In this document: in pieces, positions 31,936 to 45,100 of the stretch
Numbering within the stretch: the stretch's first letter is position 1
Layout: the number at the start of each line of letters is the position of its first letter
Assembly: GCF_037176765.1 (NCBI RefSeq)
Contig: NC_090023.1
Coordinates: 146,916,866-146,980,865, forward strand
Origin: Anolis sagrei
Taxonomy: Eukaryota > Chordata > Lepidosauria > Squamata > Anolidae
Direction: 5' to 3'
Length of the DNA stretch: 64,000 nt
Position numbers and translations under genes: made by a program
Notes under the pieces: generated by a model
Database searches by the model: none
What the model was told of the DNA's origin: nothing
Seen by the model: the letters and a program-made list of their open reading frames with translations, nothing else

Positions 31936-32711
31936 GAGAATTGCCTAAGAACTCATAGGCAGCCAATGTGTGGTCTATACAGGACAATATGATTTTGAGT
32001 TGCAGCTTCCATCCTTCCTTTCCACTATTGAGGTTGGCTAGGACTGGTGGGGACTGCATTCCTGCCATGTTTGGAGGGAGCACAGATGTAGTTCCTTCCT
32101 TTTCCTTTGTCACCACAATTTCTGAAGCTGATTTTCCTCTTCCCTGTTGGATACTGAGGACTAAACTCAGTTTATGTACGATTGAGCCAGACCCTTTCTT
32201 GATCTCAACTGAGGGAGCAGTACATTCTGGGGCTAACTACAAAATTACACGCAAACCTTAGCTATTTTTGGAGTAGCTGTAAGAGAGGAAGAGAACATTA
32301 TTTTGCATTGCAGACATTGTTCCAAAGCCACCGAAATAGTTAAAATGGGGGAAAAAGTGGAATATGTCAGTCATATGTGGCAACCCAGGGTCTTTTTATG
32401 GCCATCCAAGCTTCCTCAAGTACACGCACTTCAACACACCAAAAAAAAATCATTTCTGGAGAATAAGTATCCTAAACCAGCATCCATTCTGAACCATGGA
32501 CCACCATGGCATTGAAAACTGCCCCCTGTACCTCTTCTACATGCCCACCCCTGTTGTTATGTTACAGTTATAGGTTTTTAAATTGACACTTTACTCTCAT
32601 GTTCATCAAAAGCAGTTGATTATATTAAAGTTATTCTGAGTGCTAGATGCCCCTAGACTTTGGCACAAAACACTTTCTCATCCCACCTACCTCACCATCC
32701 ACAACATCAGC
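31936..32711. other. Unassigned stretch
   Basis: Nothing recognised. Confidence 0.35.
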
Positions 32712-33045
32712 AGTAACGTAAAAGTTTTCCCCTGACATTAAGTTCAATTGTGTCCGACTCTGAGGGTTGGTGCTCATCTCAATTTCTAAGCCGAAGAGTC
32801 AGCGTTGTCTGTAGACACCTCTAAGGTCATGTGACCGGTATGACTGCATGGAGCATTGTTATTTTTCCACTGGAGTGGTATCTGTCGATCTGCTCACATT
32901 TGCATGCTTTTGAACTGCTAGGTTGGCAGAAGCTGAGGCTAACAATGGGAGCTCACCTTGCTCACCAGATTCGAACGTGTGCCCTTTCAATCAACAAGTT
33001 CAGCAGCTCAGCAGTTTAACCCCCTCTGCCACTGGGGGCTCCACA
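32712..33045 (-). mobile_element. Sauria-type SINE, near full length
   Basis: On the minus strand it runs from TGGAGCCCCCAGTGGCAGAG through the tRNA-like head and body to GGGGAAAACTTTTACG. Confidence 0.8.
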
Positions 33046-34713
33046 TCAGCAGTATAGAAAGTAATAATATAAGGCACCTGAATCATAAAATACCCTTTGT
33101 CCACCACTTATAAAGACCACATAACTATAAAAGTAACACCAGAGAAGGGTCAAAGTTGGGTTGCAATAACAATGCAGTATGGTTAGGCTTCATTATTGGT
33201 GAAGGAAACTAATTACAAGTAACTAATTACTTATAACTAGTTGAAACACAGTTATAGTAAGATTATGTAAACTAGAGCAGTGTTTTCCCACACTGTGTTC
33301 TGCAAAACCCTAAAGTTCGGTAAAAGCATTGCAAAAAAAAATATCCTGATTTATGTATTCAACATAATGTACACTTTCAAAACTGCATTATATGACTCTA
33401 CACTGACCACATAAGGTAGTTTCAAACTGCATTGTATGGGACTGTAGATGAGGACTGATAGGGAACTATTTAATAGCAAAATTGGGAAGGGCCAAATTAT
33501 ATTGCAGACAAGCTCTAAGGGAGTTGCTATGTAATATATCCAATGTTTCTTTTGCATTTGGCAAATGGGAAAGAGTCATGGTTTTAGTCTCCTCTTGTGC
33601 AAACTCTAGTGTGACATAAGAGGTTCTGGCCCCCTTTCTTTCCAAACAAGAGCTCTTAAGTGATCAGGAGAGACAAAAGCTGTTTGCTTATGTGGAGTGT
33701 GCTTGGGACAAGATGTCTTGGAGACTGCACATGGTTCATAATGTCAAGTACTTCCCAGATCTACCACAATTTGAATAAATCAACAGCAATCAACTTGATA
33801 AGCTGATCAGGCAATACGGTGAACGTGTCTTCCACATCGAGAACAACATCCACTTTTATAAATCCTCCTGAAACTTTTTTTTTTAATTCTGATTGGAAAT
33901 CACAGAAAATTTAAGTCTATAATCTGTGTCAATATTTGACACCTAATGTCATTTCTATTTGATACCGGAGATTTTTTGAAAACCGACACAATGGTATTTG
34001 AAGCCTGTTTAGCATATGCAGTATATCATACATGACAACTGATAAATTTATAATTGACTTCTGATATTTGGTAATTGATTATGGACATTCATTTAATTAT
34101 TTGAAAACAATGGCATTTAACCAATCCCTGCTACAGTTCCGGTAGTATGTCACATTCTGTGTGTATTATACGATAATTTGATCTTTTATCATTTGCAGAT
34201 AGTATTTGATAATAAATATTTTTTAAGTAGTCATGCTGAATTAAATGAAATCTACAGGTAGAACAAAATAAATCCAGAAACGCTAAAATAAAATGTTCTC
34301 TTTACAAGGAACATAGTATCCTTGGCTGTCCCTCAGTCCTGTTCTTGCCCTGCCTCAAAAATAAATAACCTCCTAGTATCTGAACAAAGACAGAACAAAA
34401 GAGTTTAAAACGAGGATAACTCCAAATCAGACTCTAAAGCAAACTCTCACTGCCTGGTTTTTCCAGGGGGAAATTCTGTTATGTGCTGCAGTAGCTTTGT
34501 TGTTACAACTGATTAGATCTGATGGATGGATCCACCTTTGTACTCATACTGTGGCCTCAAAGTGACATCCTGTGTTCAGATGCTGCATTGCCGCTTGATA
34601 ACCTTGTTTGCACTCATGTGTGCTGAGTCAAGTAACAAGGTCTCCTGAAATCTGTGAAAGGGTACTGAATCCTCCCAAAAAGATCAGATGAAAAAGGGAA
34701 GGCGACCTAGGCT
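33046..34713. other. Unassigned stretch
   Basis: A short palindromic-MITE remnant (AACTGCATTATATGACTCTA) is visible at 33380-33450. Otherwise this is AT-rich sequence with no gene or repeat I can support. Confidence 0.35.
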
Positions 34714-35319
34714 GGATCTACACTGACCATACAATGGAGGATTCATACTGCTTTAGATGCAGTATAAGTATCCAACTAAACAGGTCAAAAACAGCAATGC
34801 TGTTCCAGAGTAGCATACCCTGGATGAGTGTTGCTATGGTCCACCAGGCCAGGCCAGCAACTGGATGGTGGTTGCATGGCCCAGTGGTTCTGGAACCATT
34901 TCAGTACCACTGGATTGCCACCTTTACCTTGCTCCCATATTTCTGGTCTTTGTGGTGCCCACCAGGTAGAAAAATGTCACTGGTCACCACTCATTGTTTA
35001 TGGTAACAAAGTAGCATGAAAAATGGCAAGGGGAAAGGGAGAATCTCCTCCCCACCCCCTGCTCCCTTTCTCCAATCTCCTTACCACTGTGGTTAGTATC
35101 ACTCCAGATACCAAGCAACAACACTACCAATTTCAAGCCTAGTGGACAAAAGCCAGAATGATGGGGACAAAGCAGGTACCATATTCTGATCCCTGGGAAA
35201 GCAGGATAGCTGTGTAAACAGCCGCAACCACTTCGCAAATAGGAAGTGGCCCAGCTGTTTACACTGGCCCAAAATGCAGACAATTTTTTAAAAATGCCCT
35301 GCTAAGCTCCTGCTAAACC
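34714..35319. other. Unassigned stretch with a MITE remnant
   Basis: 34714-34790 (GCTGGATCTACACTGACC, TTTAGATGCAGTATAAGT) resembles the palindromic MITE family. The rest is not recognised. Confidence 0.35.
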
Positions 35320-35582
35320 CTGCCAAGCTCCAGAACTTGCTGACCAGAAGGTCGGCAGTTCGAATCCACGAGACAGGATGAGCTCCCGCTGTTAGACCCA
35401 GTTTCTGCCAACCTTCAGAAGGAAGGTAATGGTGCTTCATGCAATCATGCCGGCCACATGACCTTGGAGGTATCTATGGACAATGCCAGCTCTTCAGCTT
35501 AGAAATGGAGATGAGCATCACCGCCCAGAGTCAGACTCAAGTAGACTTAATGTCAAGGGGAAACCTTTACCTTTACCTTTAA
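35320..35582 (+). mobile_element. Sauria-type SINE, internally deleted
   Basis: It has the B box GGCAGTTCGAATCCACG, then TTCTGCCAACCTTCAGAAGG. About 60 bp of the body (the ATGCAAATGTGAGTAGATC part) is missing. It ends AAACCTTTACCTTTACCTTT, the tandem tail expected of the family. Confidence 0.75.
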
Positions 35583-35965
35583 ATGCCCTATTAAATGGCC
35601 TTCTCCCATGTTATGGTGAATGGAATCTGTCCATCATTTGACCACTACAGAATCCATAAACCTCCAAAAGGACTCATATGGCCCATGTAGATGGGCCCGC
35701 AGCCAGTTTCCTCTTTTTGATTCATTTTTGCAAATGGATGACATGCATATCCATACAGACATATTGTATTTGGTAAGTGTTCCACTAGGAATAGCTGTAA
35801 TTAACATTTCTTTAAGGGAAACGTTTTTTCTTTTACAGTTTTTGCTTTGTTATTGAAAGAAACAATGAGTGGATATTCTTGAGAACTTTTTATCTTATGG
35901 CAATTATTTGAATGGTTTGAAATGTTGTCTATCTAGTTATATCCTCTTCAACATATGTATGTGTA

Positions 35966-35966
35966 C

Positions 35967-35999
<33 letters not shown>

Positions 36000-37080
36000 G
36001 GTGATCCCTCGTTGTCCGAGTAAGATTGTCCTCCAAGTTCAGTGTCCTGGCGATGGGTCCGTAGGTGACTGTGGAGCCCTATTCTTGACCTGCATGTTCT
36101 CCCGCACTGAGGGCATTGGTTTCCAAGTGGAAGGCGGTCTTGGTTGGGGTTGGCTTGACGTGCCTTCCTCTTGGCATGTTTCTCTCCCCCCTCCCCCATT
36201 TGTGCCCCTTCAAATTCTACAGCACTGCTGGTCACAGCTGACCTCCAGCTAGAGTACTCAAGGGTCAGGGCTTTCCAGTTCTCGGTGTCTATGCCACAGT
36301 TTTTAAGGTTGGCTTTGAGCCCATCTTTAAATCTCTTTTCCTGACCTCCAAGATTCCGTTTTCCATTCTTGAGTTCGGAATAGAGCGACTGCTTTGGGAG
36401 ACGGTGGCCGGTCCAGCAGAGTTGATGACAGAGAACCATTGCTTCAATACTGGTGGTCCTTGCTTCTTCCAGCACACTGACATTTGTCTGTCTTCCCAAG
36501 AGATTTGCAGGATTTTTTGGAAGCAACGCTGATGGAATTGTTCCAGGAATTGCATGTGACGTCTGTAGATAGTCCACGTTTTGCAGGCATATAGGAGGGT
36601 TGGGAGGACAATAGCTTTATAAACAAGCACCTTGGTATCCCTATGGATGTCCCGGTCCTCAAACACTTTGTGCTTCATTCGGAAAAAGAGCTCAGGCAGT
36701 GTTGTATTTCAGTATCAATGTTGACTTTTGTGGAGAGGTGGCTGCCAAGGTAGCAGAAATGGCCAACATTTTCTAATGTTATACCATTAAGCTGTATTTC
36801 TGGCATTGGAGAGGGATTGGCTGGTGACTGCTGGAAGAGCACTTTGGTTTTCTCGATGTTAAATGATGGGCTGAACTTCTCGTATGCTTCTGCGAAGGTG
36901 TTTAGAGTAGCTTGCAGGTCTTCTTCTGAGTGCGCACAGACAATGTTGTCAGCATATTGGAGTTCTGCAACAGATGTTGTTGTAACCTTGGTTTTGGCTT
37001 TCAGTCTGCTGAGATTAAATAGCTTGCCATCTATAGAGGATTTCCACTCCAGTGGGAAGCTTCCCATCAATGTATGTGTA
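35966..37080 (-). mobile_element. Non-LTR retrotransposon, 3' half, with C2H2-type finger
   Basis: The minus strand encodes LQYADNIVCAHSEEDLQATL, FNIEKTKVLFQQSPANPSPM, GHFCYLGSHLSTKVNIDTEI, DTKVLVYKAIVLPTLLYACK, RLPKQSLYSELKNGKR and, at the C-terminus, CPQCGRTCRSRIGLHSHLRT, a zinc-finger-like tail. YADD has become YADN. Two frame changes separate 37070-36675, 36678-36289 and 36577-35993. The 3' end carries a tail of about eight ACTT units (35966-36000, plus strand). The clade (RTE- or I-like) is not settled. Confidence 0.75.
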
Positions 37081-39755
37081 TATGTGTATATATTGAATTT
37101 CCTTTATTAGTATAGTTTGTTCTATTGCTGCTGAAAATATTCATTTAAGTGGCCCACTTGAGCATTGCATTTATGTTTTATTATTGTAAATTATTTAAAC
37201 TTATTTTAATGTGGAACAGTTTGGAAAAGTTACTTATTTGGAATAAAACTCACACTTATAGGGAGGCAGTATGTCTCCCCCAATCCTACAGTGTGTGCTG
37301 TCCCAACTGTTCATGACTACGTATTTGTATCCTATCCTGGCATTTACTAAGATGGTCCTAAATGCCTATTTCCCACCATATCCATTACCCAATCTCTCAA
37401 GGACTGTGGCATATGGTTTCATAACGTTTATGCTGTAGCTAGGCAGTTCAAAGATATACAGGCAGTTGTGACTAAATCTTCCTCTTGGCAACTTGCTTGT
37501 ACTGTTCTCATATCTAGCCACACCTGTGTCATTCAGTTTCATTCTTCCCTATACAACGCTGGAGATCCATTTTCTCTCTCCTGTCTAGTTTGGCTGTAAC
37601 AGCAACGGTGAAGGGATTCGTAGTTGGCCCTGGGATAATCTGGACATTAGCATCACTAGGGTGGCATCCAGTGCAATACAATAACTTCCTCCTTACCCAG
37701 CTCTTTCCCAACCTCCACAGTTGGTGCCACCCCCTCTGATGGCATCACTTGGTGCAGCCCGCACGTTCCACATCACCCTAGTGATACCATTGTGTCTAGG
37801 TTGAATGTATTGGAACAGACTTACCACTCAAGGAAATGCAGGAACCCTGAAGGGCTGTGATGTTTTCTTTGATGGTATGCCATCTACTGCACTGATTGGC
37901 CACCAAAAAAGTTGCTGTTGTGTGCTTTCAAGTCATTTCAGACTTAGGTTGACCCTGAGTGAGGGCCGGGTAAATGACCTTGGAGGGCCGTATCCAGGCC
38001 CAGGCCTTAGTTTGAGGACCCCTGCTTTAAAATGTTTCACTGTCACTGGGGACACAGTAACTTTTATGAGTAACATATTGGGTATAAAGCAGCCAAGATC
38101 TTTTGGGCTCCAGGTGCTCCTTTCACACAAAAGAGGAGATTCTCTTGATTTCACTAATGTTGCTACAAAGATGAAGGACAAGATTTTATTTATTTGATTT
38201 CCATTATTTCTTGATACAGATTTAAGAAACTGAAGTATAGCAGCAAGTTTCAAGTCTTGGTTTATCAAAACAAATCTTTTTTTTTTCTTTACAACTGATT
38301 CTATTTTTTTCAAAGGTTTCACAATCGGCTATCAGCCCAGTCAAATTATCTTCATATCTCTTCTGCTCCCTTCCCATGAAGGAATTGTCTATTGTATTGG
38401 ACACAAAGCAATCTGTTCAGCACGCTGAAGTCTAACAGTGCAAAGGAACTTAGTGGATCCCCTAAACCTTTCAAAAGTCACTACCCCTCTCCATTAACTT
38501 ACAGTACTTCTGGCCTAAGCTTCCATGGGCTACACCTAAAAGAAATATGAAGTTTTTCAGAACTACTTGCTCAGGAATATTTTGCTGGGAGGAGTATCTC
38601 TAAAATAAGCAAGACATGAGCTTCAAGTAATAGTTAACCTCTTAACAATGAACACTCAGGTATCTCCTAAGGCAGGCAGGTTGTGAACTGCACTGAAGTC
38701 AAAACTGACCTGAAGTTTTGGTGGTACCTTACGACCTCACGTACTTTGGTATTCAGGTTCATGACCTAACAAAAGTATTTAGGATAAGGGAGATATCTTT
38801 TCTTACTAAGATTAGCATCAGAAAAAAATCCCCACAAGTGTCTGAGGGCACTTTAGTCATGCCATGCTTATGTCTCAGTGAAATAATAACGAAAACAATC
38901 AAAATATGCACACCAGCACACAATAGGGGGATAAGTAGTTACAACCTATGCCAAGTAGATTGTGGGAGCAGAGGAAAGTGGATCTACCTTAGTTCATGTC
39001 ACTGGACATTTTTGGTCCAACTTGAGCAGATCCACTGCAAAGAACTCAAGCTATCGATCAGCACTACTGCAAGGTTTACTGATTTAAATAGATCTACCTT
39101 TGGTGAATTTAATCTGCCTTAGGCCCAGCAGTTTAGAAGTATGAGTTTAACCCACAGAAATCTTTCCAACTAAGGGGGGAAATGCTACCAGAGCAAATTT
39201 ATTGAGCAGCTGCATTTATGACATCAATTACCAGCTCATAATTCTAACACTGAGCCTTTACTGGCATAAATTAGAGGTCTTCTACATTAACACAGACTTC
39301 ACTTACAGCAACAGCTCCAAATGGCCAGATACACTGGGGTTTTGTATTCTATCTAAAGGATTTTACAATGGATGTTCCTCAAACCTTAATATTATCTAAA
39401 TGCCCCAGATCAGCAAATGTCACATTAAAGCCTTCCACAAACAACAAAAAATTACATGTAGTCACTGGTGTTCAGTAAATGCAAACCATCTGCAATAGCC
39501 TTTCAACTTCACAGTAACAACTAGGTTGTTCTTCAGAAATCCAGTGTTCTATCATACTTAAAATCTAGGTTGCAGGCTACAAAATTTCCAGAGAGAAGAG
39601 GGTTGAGTAGTTAGGAAGCAGTCTAATATTTCAAAAGCAAACAAACAGAAGTCTCCAAGGTGCTACAAGAGCCCTCAGAATACTGATCAAGCTATGTCTC
39701 TGAATTCATTATCTGAAGTATATTTGTATTCTTGCCAAAGAAAAATTCACATGGG
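37081..39755. other. Unassigned stretch downstream of FBXL15
   Basis: A short second-family SINE scrap lies at 37911-37950. No exon of the expected neighbour CUEDC2 was recognised. A minus-strand AATAAA at 39198-39203 is a possible distal polyadenylation signal for FBXL15, but nothing supports its use. Confidence 0.35.
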
Positions 39756-39759
39756 ATAC

Positions 39760-40245
39760 ATAGTCTTTTGAATAAATAAGGACACACTGGAATACCGTGC
39801 ACTTCTGGGAACCACAGTTCAACAGGGACAACCTGGAATATGTCTAGATGAGAGAAACCAAGATTGTAAAAGGTCTGGAAAGCAAGCCTTATGAAGAACA
39901 ATTCAGGAAGCTGGTGTATCTAGATTAGAAAATATCGAGGAATGCTATAATAGCCATCTTGAAATTCCTGAAAGGATGTTATGTAGATGATGGTGCAAGC
40001 TTGTTTTCTGCTCCAGAGACTAGAATATGAATAAATGGATTCAAATTAGAAGAGAACCAATGCTATCTAACCAAAGACACTTCTTGACTGATAGCTTTTT
40101 AATAATCTTGGAAGATGTTGGACCTCCTTTTTGGCTGTTTTTTAAACAAGTTGGACGGCCAACTATAGAGTGCTTCAATTGTGTAATCCTGCATAACAGG
40201 GGATTGGCCTGGATGATTCTCCTGGTCCTGTCCGGCTCTATAAAG
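39760..40245 (+). mobile_element. CR1 LINE, 3' part, strongly diverged
   Basis: The order of blocks matches CR1: GGAAGCTGGTGTATCTAG, GATGGTGCAAGCTTGTTTTC, GACACTTCTTGACTGATAGC, then GATTGGCCTGGATGATTCTC and a CCGGCTCTATAAAG end. Confidence 0.55.
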
Positions 40246-40960
40246 TACCACTACCACAGCTGAATTCCCTACGTGCAGGTAGAGGAAGAGTAGTTCAGCT
40301 ATCTTAGTGTCCAGTGCAAGAATGCTCTGGAGCTTTTAGTTCAGCATAAGCAACAACAGTTGAGTTTTTTTCTTCCTGACAGACCACAATTCTGCACAAA
40401 TAATAACCTAGGACTAAATGGAAGTCACTTTTGGTTTGGACTTCCACAATTTGTAAGAATGGGGGTAAAATTATATAATCTGCAGTAGCCAATAATTTTG
40501 AGATCATTTTGCATTCACTATCAGTAGGGCTGTGGAAGAGATATGGTTACTAGGAGCAAAAGTAAACAATATAAGGATTTCATGACAACATCAAGCTGCA
40601 GTCTAGATGCCACTGGCAGCTAGATGGGTCCATTCCATGTCTCTTTTCTGGGAATTAATTGCACCATTTAATTCACTCACTAATGGCCAACAGCTAGGAC
40701 AATGTCTTCCTACTCTGTGAGATGGAGCTTTCCAGGTGGAAACATAATTTCAGCCTGGCCTCTCGTATACAGAGACAGGATCTACAGTGATTAAGGTAGA
40801 TGCTGCTACTATTAAAACTTTTTGAGTCTATGTCCTCTTCTTCACAAGGGGTTACTTGTTTCATAATAAGTGCATACAGTGTTTAAAGGTGTACATGATG
40901 TGATCGTGTTCATCTACTAGAAAGTGACATTAACATCTGTTACTGTGCTTCCCTTTAGGA

Positions 40961-41095
40961 CAGTGGTTCTCAACCTGTGAGTCCCCAGGTGTTTTGGCCT
41001 ACAACTCCCAGAAATCCCAGCCAGTTTACCAACTGTTAGGATTTCTGGGAGTTGAAGGCCAAAACATCTGGAGACCCACACGTTGAGAACCACTG
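40961..41095. mobile_element. hAT MITE, CAGTGGTTCTCAACC family, complete
   Basis: A 135-bp palindromic element from CAGTGGTTCTCAACCTGTGA to ACACGTTGAGAACCACTG. The flanks are CTTTAGGA and ATTTAGGA (one mismatch), an 8-bp hAT duplication. Confidence 0.85.
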
Positions 41096-41960
41096 ATTTA
41101 GGATTTTAGAATCCAGTTGATTTCCTGCACTTTGAATACTAGTTCCATTAGCTTTGCTCAGACACAATATAGTATAATATTTCAGAAGTGCTTAGTTCTG
41201 ACAATATCTAGCTGTAGTAACCTATAATTGTACTTGCTAAGTAATGTTCTTCTACCTCAAATGGACTTATTTTTGGAGACGGAAAAGGTCTGCAGCTCAT
41301 ACATGGAAACACGTGACACAAAACACACAACAACACAGAAGTGTGTTTCTTGTACTGTTAAAAGGACGACAACATTGAGGGCTGAAATCTTTCAATGCTC
41401 TAGTATGCATGAATATCTATGCTTCAGCCCTACACACAAAAACAGGGAATTGTAGGAATAAATAAAATAACGTTTTTCAACACTGTAGGAAGTTTCAGCA
41501 GGCAAACTCCAGCTCTCAATCCAAAGCAGACAATTCAAACAAACATTGCCTGCTAACAAACTAATGAGATGTGCTTCAGATTGAATTTCTACAATTTTCT
41601 CCAAAGTGATTTGCCTTTATCTGTGGAAACCCACATAAAATTGAATAAAACAGCATTAGCACCTATGCAACTGTTTGTGGTTTGCTTCCACTTCAACAGT
41701 AACAAACTCAGCACCCATTCCTAGTCATATATATTATATTAGCAATTAACCAGAATGCATCTTCATGCAGATAGTAGTCACACTCTGTCCACCATAATGC
41801 AACTCAGTTTGTTTTTGCAACACACACAGTCTCCTACAAGGAGTCTTTGTAGCCCGATACAGTGATTGAACTGGAACCCTCTGCCTTTTGAGCTTTTCAG
41901 CAGAAGTTCTGACAGTTCTAGATACAGACAGTCCCCAAGCATCACTGAATTGTACTCTCA

Positions 41961-42150
41961 TTAGATCTGAAGATTAATAAAAGGCGCAAAGCCCACAACA
42001 TCCTGCAAGTGAACTAGGGCACGCTGCAGTGGAAATTCCACATCTAGCTCCACACCACGATTTCGCAATATGCTTAGGCTAGATTCCACCACGTCATGAC
42101 AGTGCTTCACCTTCAAAGCCCGTAGCTTTGGGCAATATTCTGCCACGGTC
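41961..42150 (-). CDS. FBXL15: FBXL15 coding exon 4 (last LRR and C-terminus)
   Basis: 190 nt including TAA, from a pyrimidine tract and TTGTAG|GACCGTGG. It encodes [40 protein letters not shown] and the end FAPFINLQI. The 3' UTR continues to lower coordinates, but no canonical AATAAA was found on the minus strand in the first kilobase. Confidence 0.95.
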
Positions 42151-45100
42151 CTACAAAAAAAAAAAGTAAAATGTCAGTAACTACAGTCAGAAAGCAATGG
42201 TCTTATCAACAGTGTCTTCTAGAAAAACACAACATTACTCTGGAAGAATTGCAGAAGAATTCTATGTAGAAGTCCCCAGCATCTCCATTTATTGGCTGTC
42301 CAGATAACAGGGATGAGGAAGACCTTTATATCCTGCCTTTTTCCAAGTAATGGATTTTGAAGCATTTTACAAATATTTTAAAATATACATTAAAAGCTAC
42401 ACAAAAACTCAGAAAGTGATTTCTTGCATTAAAATAAGACGGGACAACAAAATTCAAAGGGCAAGGAGAGAGAGAGAGAGAAAATGACAATCGCACTGTT
42501 AACTGAAGTATAAATATAAATGCTATTCAAAACCCTAAGATAAACCTATCATGGAGTCCTCTTGGCATGATTTGTTCTTTGTAAAATACTATACACACAT
42601 ATAAAAGCACATCATTAAAAAGTCCATCACACACATTCATAAATGTTAAAATTTATTAAAAGTCTATGTTATTGTTTATTGCCTTCAAGTCAATTCTGAC
42701 TTATGGTAATCCTAAGGTGAACCTATTACAGAGTCCCCTTGGCAAGACTTCTTCTTTGTAAAGGACTATATATATTAATTAAAAAGCACATCAATTAAAA
42801 GCCCATCACTCCCTGTTTCCAAAAGTCTAATGGCATAAGAGCATTTTGACTTGGAAGGAGCAAGGTTGTAGTCGTCATGGTCTCTCTTGGGAGGGAGTTC
42901 CAAAGTCTGTAAAAAGTTACCAAGAAGGCTCTCTTCATTGTTCCCACCAAAGGTACCCGAGATGGCGGTGGGGTGAGAGAAGGGCCTTAAAAGCCTCACA
43001 AAGATCCTTCAAATAGCCTGGATTCAATCTGTATAATGCTTTATAGGTCCTTACTAACACTTTGAATATGCTTGAATAAGATTTAGGAAATTAAAATCTA
43101 AGAACAGGAATGGGATTGGGTTGCTGTGAGTTTTCCGGGCTGTATGGCCATTTCCAGAAGCATTCTCTCCTGACATTGCACCCTGACGTTTCATCTAAGG
43201 CAGAAGTTGAGAGGTCTGCTAGAAACTAGGCAAGTGAGGTTTATATATCTGTGGAATGTCCAAGGTGGGAGAAAGAACTATTGTCTGCTTGAGGCAAGTC
43301 TGAATGCTGCAAGTGTCCTCCTTGATTAGCACTGAATGGCCTTGCAGCTGGGATTAACAGTGAGGAGAGATGTGTAAAGGTAAAAGGATATAATGCAGAG
43401 TTTGACCAAATCATATAATACGTCAAAAAGATCTATCAATATAGCCATAATCCAAGTTTATGTTCCAATGACAGAAGAAACTGAAAGGTTTTGTTCTGGA
43501 GCCCAGGTGAAAATTGACAGCACACCAAAACAGAACTTTTTGTTAATTGTAGACAATTAACAAATTGTGTGCAAATGTAGGAAACAGAGCAGAATCAAAG
43601 ACTGTAGGAAAATTTGGCCAAGGATCACAGAGCAGCAGGCCGAGTGATGAAATACGTTGTGAAGCTGACAGTCAGCCCATCACAAATACATTCTTCAAGC
43701 AACAAGGCTGCTACATATATGGTATGCTATGGCACTATACTGGGCAGAATGCTGTGTAAGATCAACATTCATGGAAGTTCTAGGGGTTTTTTTGTCAGCT
43801 GTATGTTCTATAAATTTTATATTGTAAATTTATATGCCTGAGGGAACAGGATGAGAAGCACCCAAAAAACTTTTAAAGTCCCCCCTCCCTCCCTCCCTCC
43901 CTCTCTCTCTATATATATACAGCCATACCTACGGATGGACAGATTTTTTTTAATGAGCCCTCCTTATTGCAATTTTTATTTAAGTTAACTATAGTCAGGG
44001 CCGTAACCAGAAAAAAAATTCAGGGAGGGTTGAAAATTTGGGGGGGGGGCTTGAAAAATTGGGGGGGGGGGGGGTTGAAACCTGCCCTCTAGCTCAAGCT
44101 GAAGCAAAGAGCACAGCAAGGAGCAGAGCAGCCTTCAATAGCCTGCAGCTCCGCCCCTGTTAACCACCTCCACCAAGTCTGGCCTCCTTAATGAGAGCAT
44201 TCAACACCCCCCCCCCCCCAACTTGGTTGCTTCGCTGCATCGGCTATTGCTGCAAGTAATGACAGTGTGAATAAATTGTCAATATTTGCTTGAGATAGTG
44301 CTTGCAGTTCTGGAGAGACTCTTAATTTTTTGCATCTGATAGACTTAGCATGGGGATTTGGTTAACCAATTAAATTCATGAGTAAACCAGGTTTTTTTTT
44401 AACCTGAAAAATTTCGGGGGGGGGGGTTGAACCCCTAACCCCACCCCCCGGCTACAGGCCTGACTATAGTGGGACATTTGTAGAGCAGAAAAAAGTGCTC
44501 TGAAAATCTGTAGAAATAACCAAAAACAATACTAATAGATTGGCAAGTTAATAAAGTTGTGCACAGCTGCTACTCAGCATACAGCCATTTGAAATGTTCA
44601 TAAAAGCACGTTGCTTCTGTATCCTCCCCATGGCAATTATCAAACCCTTTTCTTGCCTGTTCATTTATTTATATCTATTTCATCATCAATCCTTCCTGTA
44701 AATTTTGAATCTTGCTGAAACCTCAGAACTCTAATCAAAATCCTACATGGTGGTTTGCCGTTTTTTTCCCAGTTCAGAATCTTAATAATGCAATAGGGCA
44801 TCTGTATGAATGCAGCAATAGAAAGGTTTGTCACAGCCCTTTATTGTCAATAGTAGGACTTATGATAAGGGAATGGTAATGAGTATCCTTTCAATCTTCT
44901 TGAGTAGCAAACTTTCACTATCCTTCACTGCCTATGCTGACAAGACTTCACAAGAGTTGTAGTTCAGCAACTTCAGGAGAGCCACAAGCTCCCTGTTCCA
45001 ACTGGTTTATGCTCTGTCCATTATAGCCCCATCTACACTGCCACATAATGCAGTTGGAAACTGCATTATATAGTCAGTGTAGACTCTTCTAATGCAGTTA

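Noticed and set aside
38718-39122. 134-residue plus-strand open frame near the FBXL15 3' end
   Set aside because: Tested by eye as a possible CUEDC2 exon; it has no CUE-domain wording, no splice-site fit and no resemblance to a known family.
43860-43920. CT-rich run followed by TATATA as a promoter
   Set aside because: Simple-sequence tract in an FBXL15 intron, with no downstream exon.
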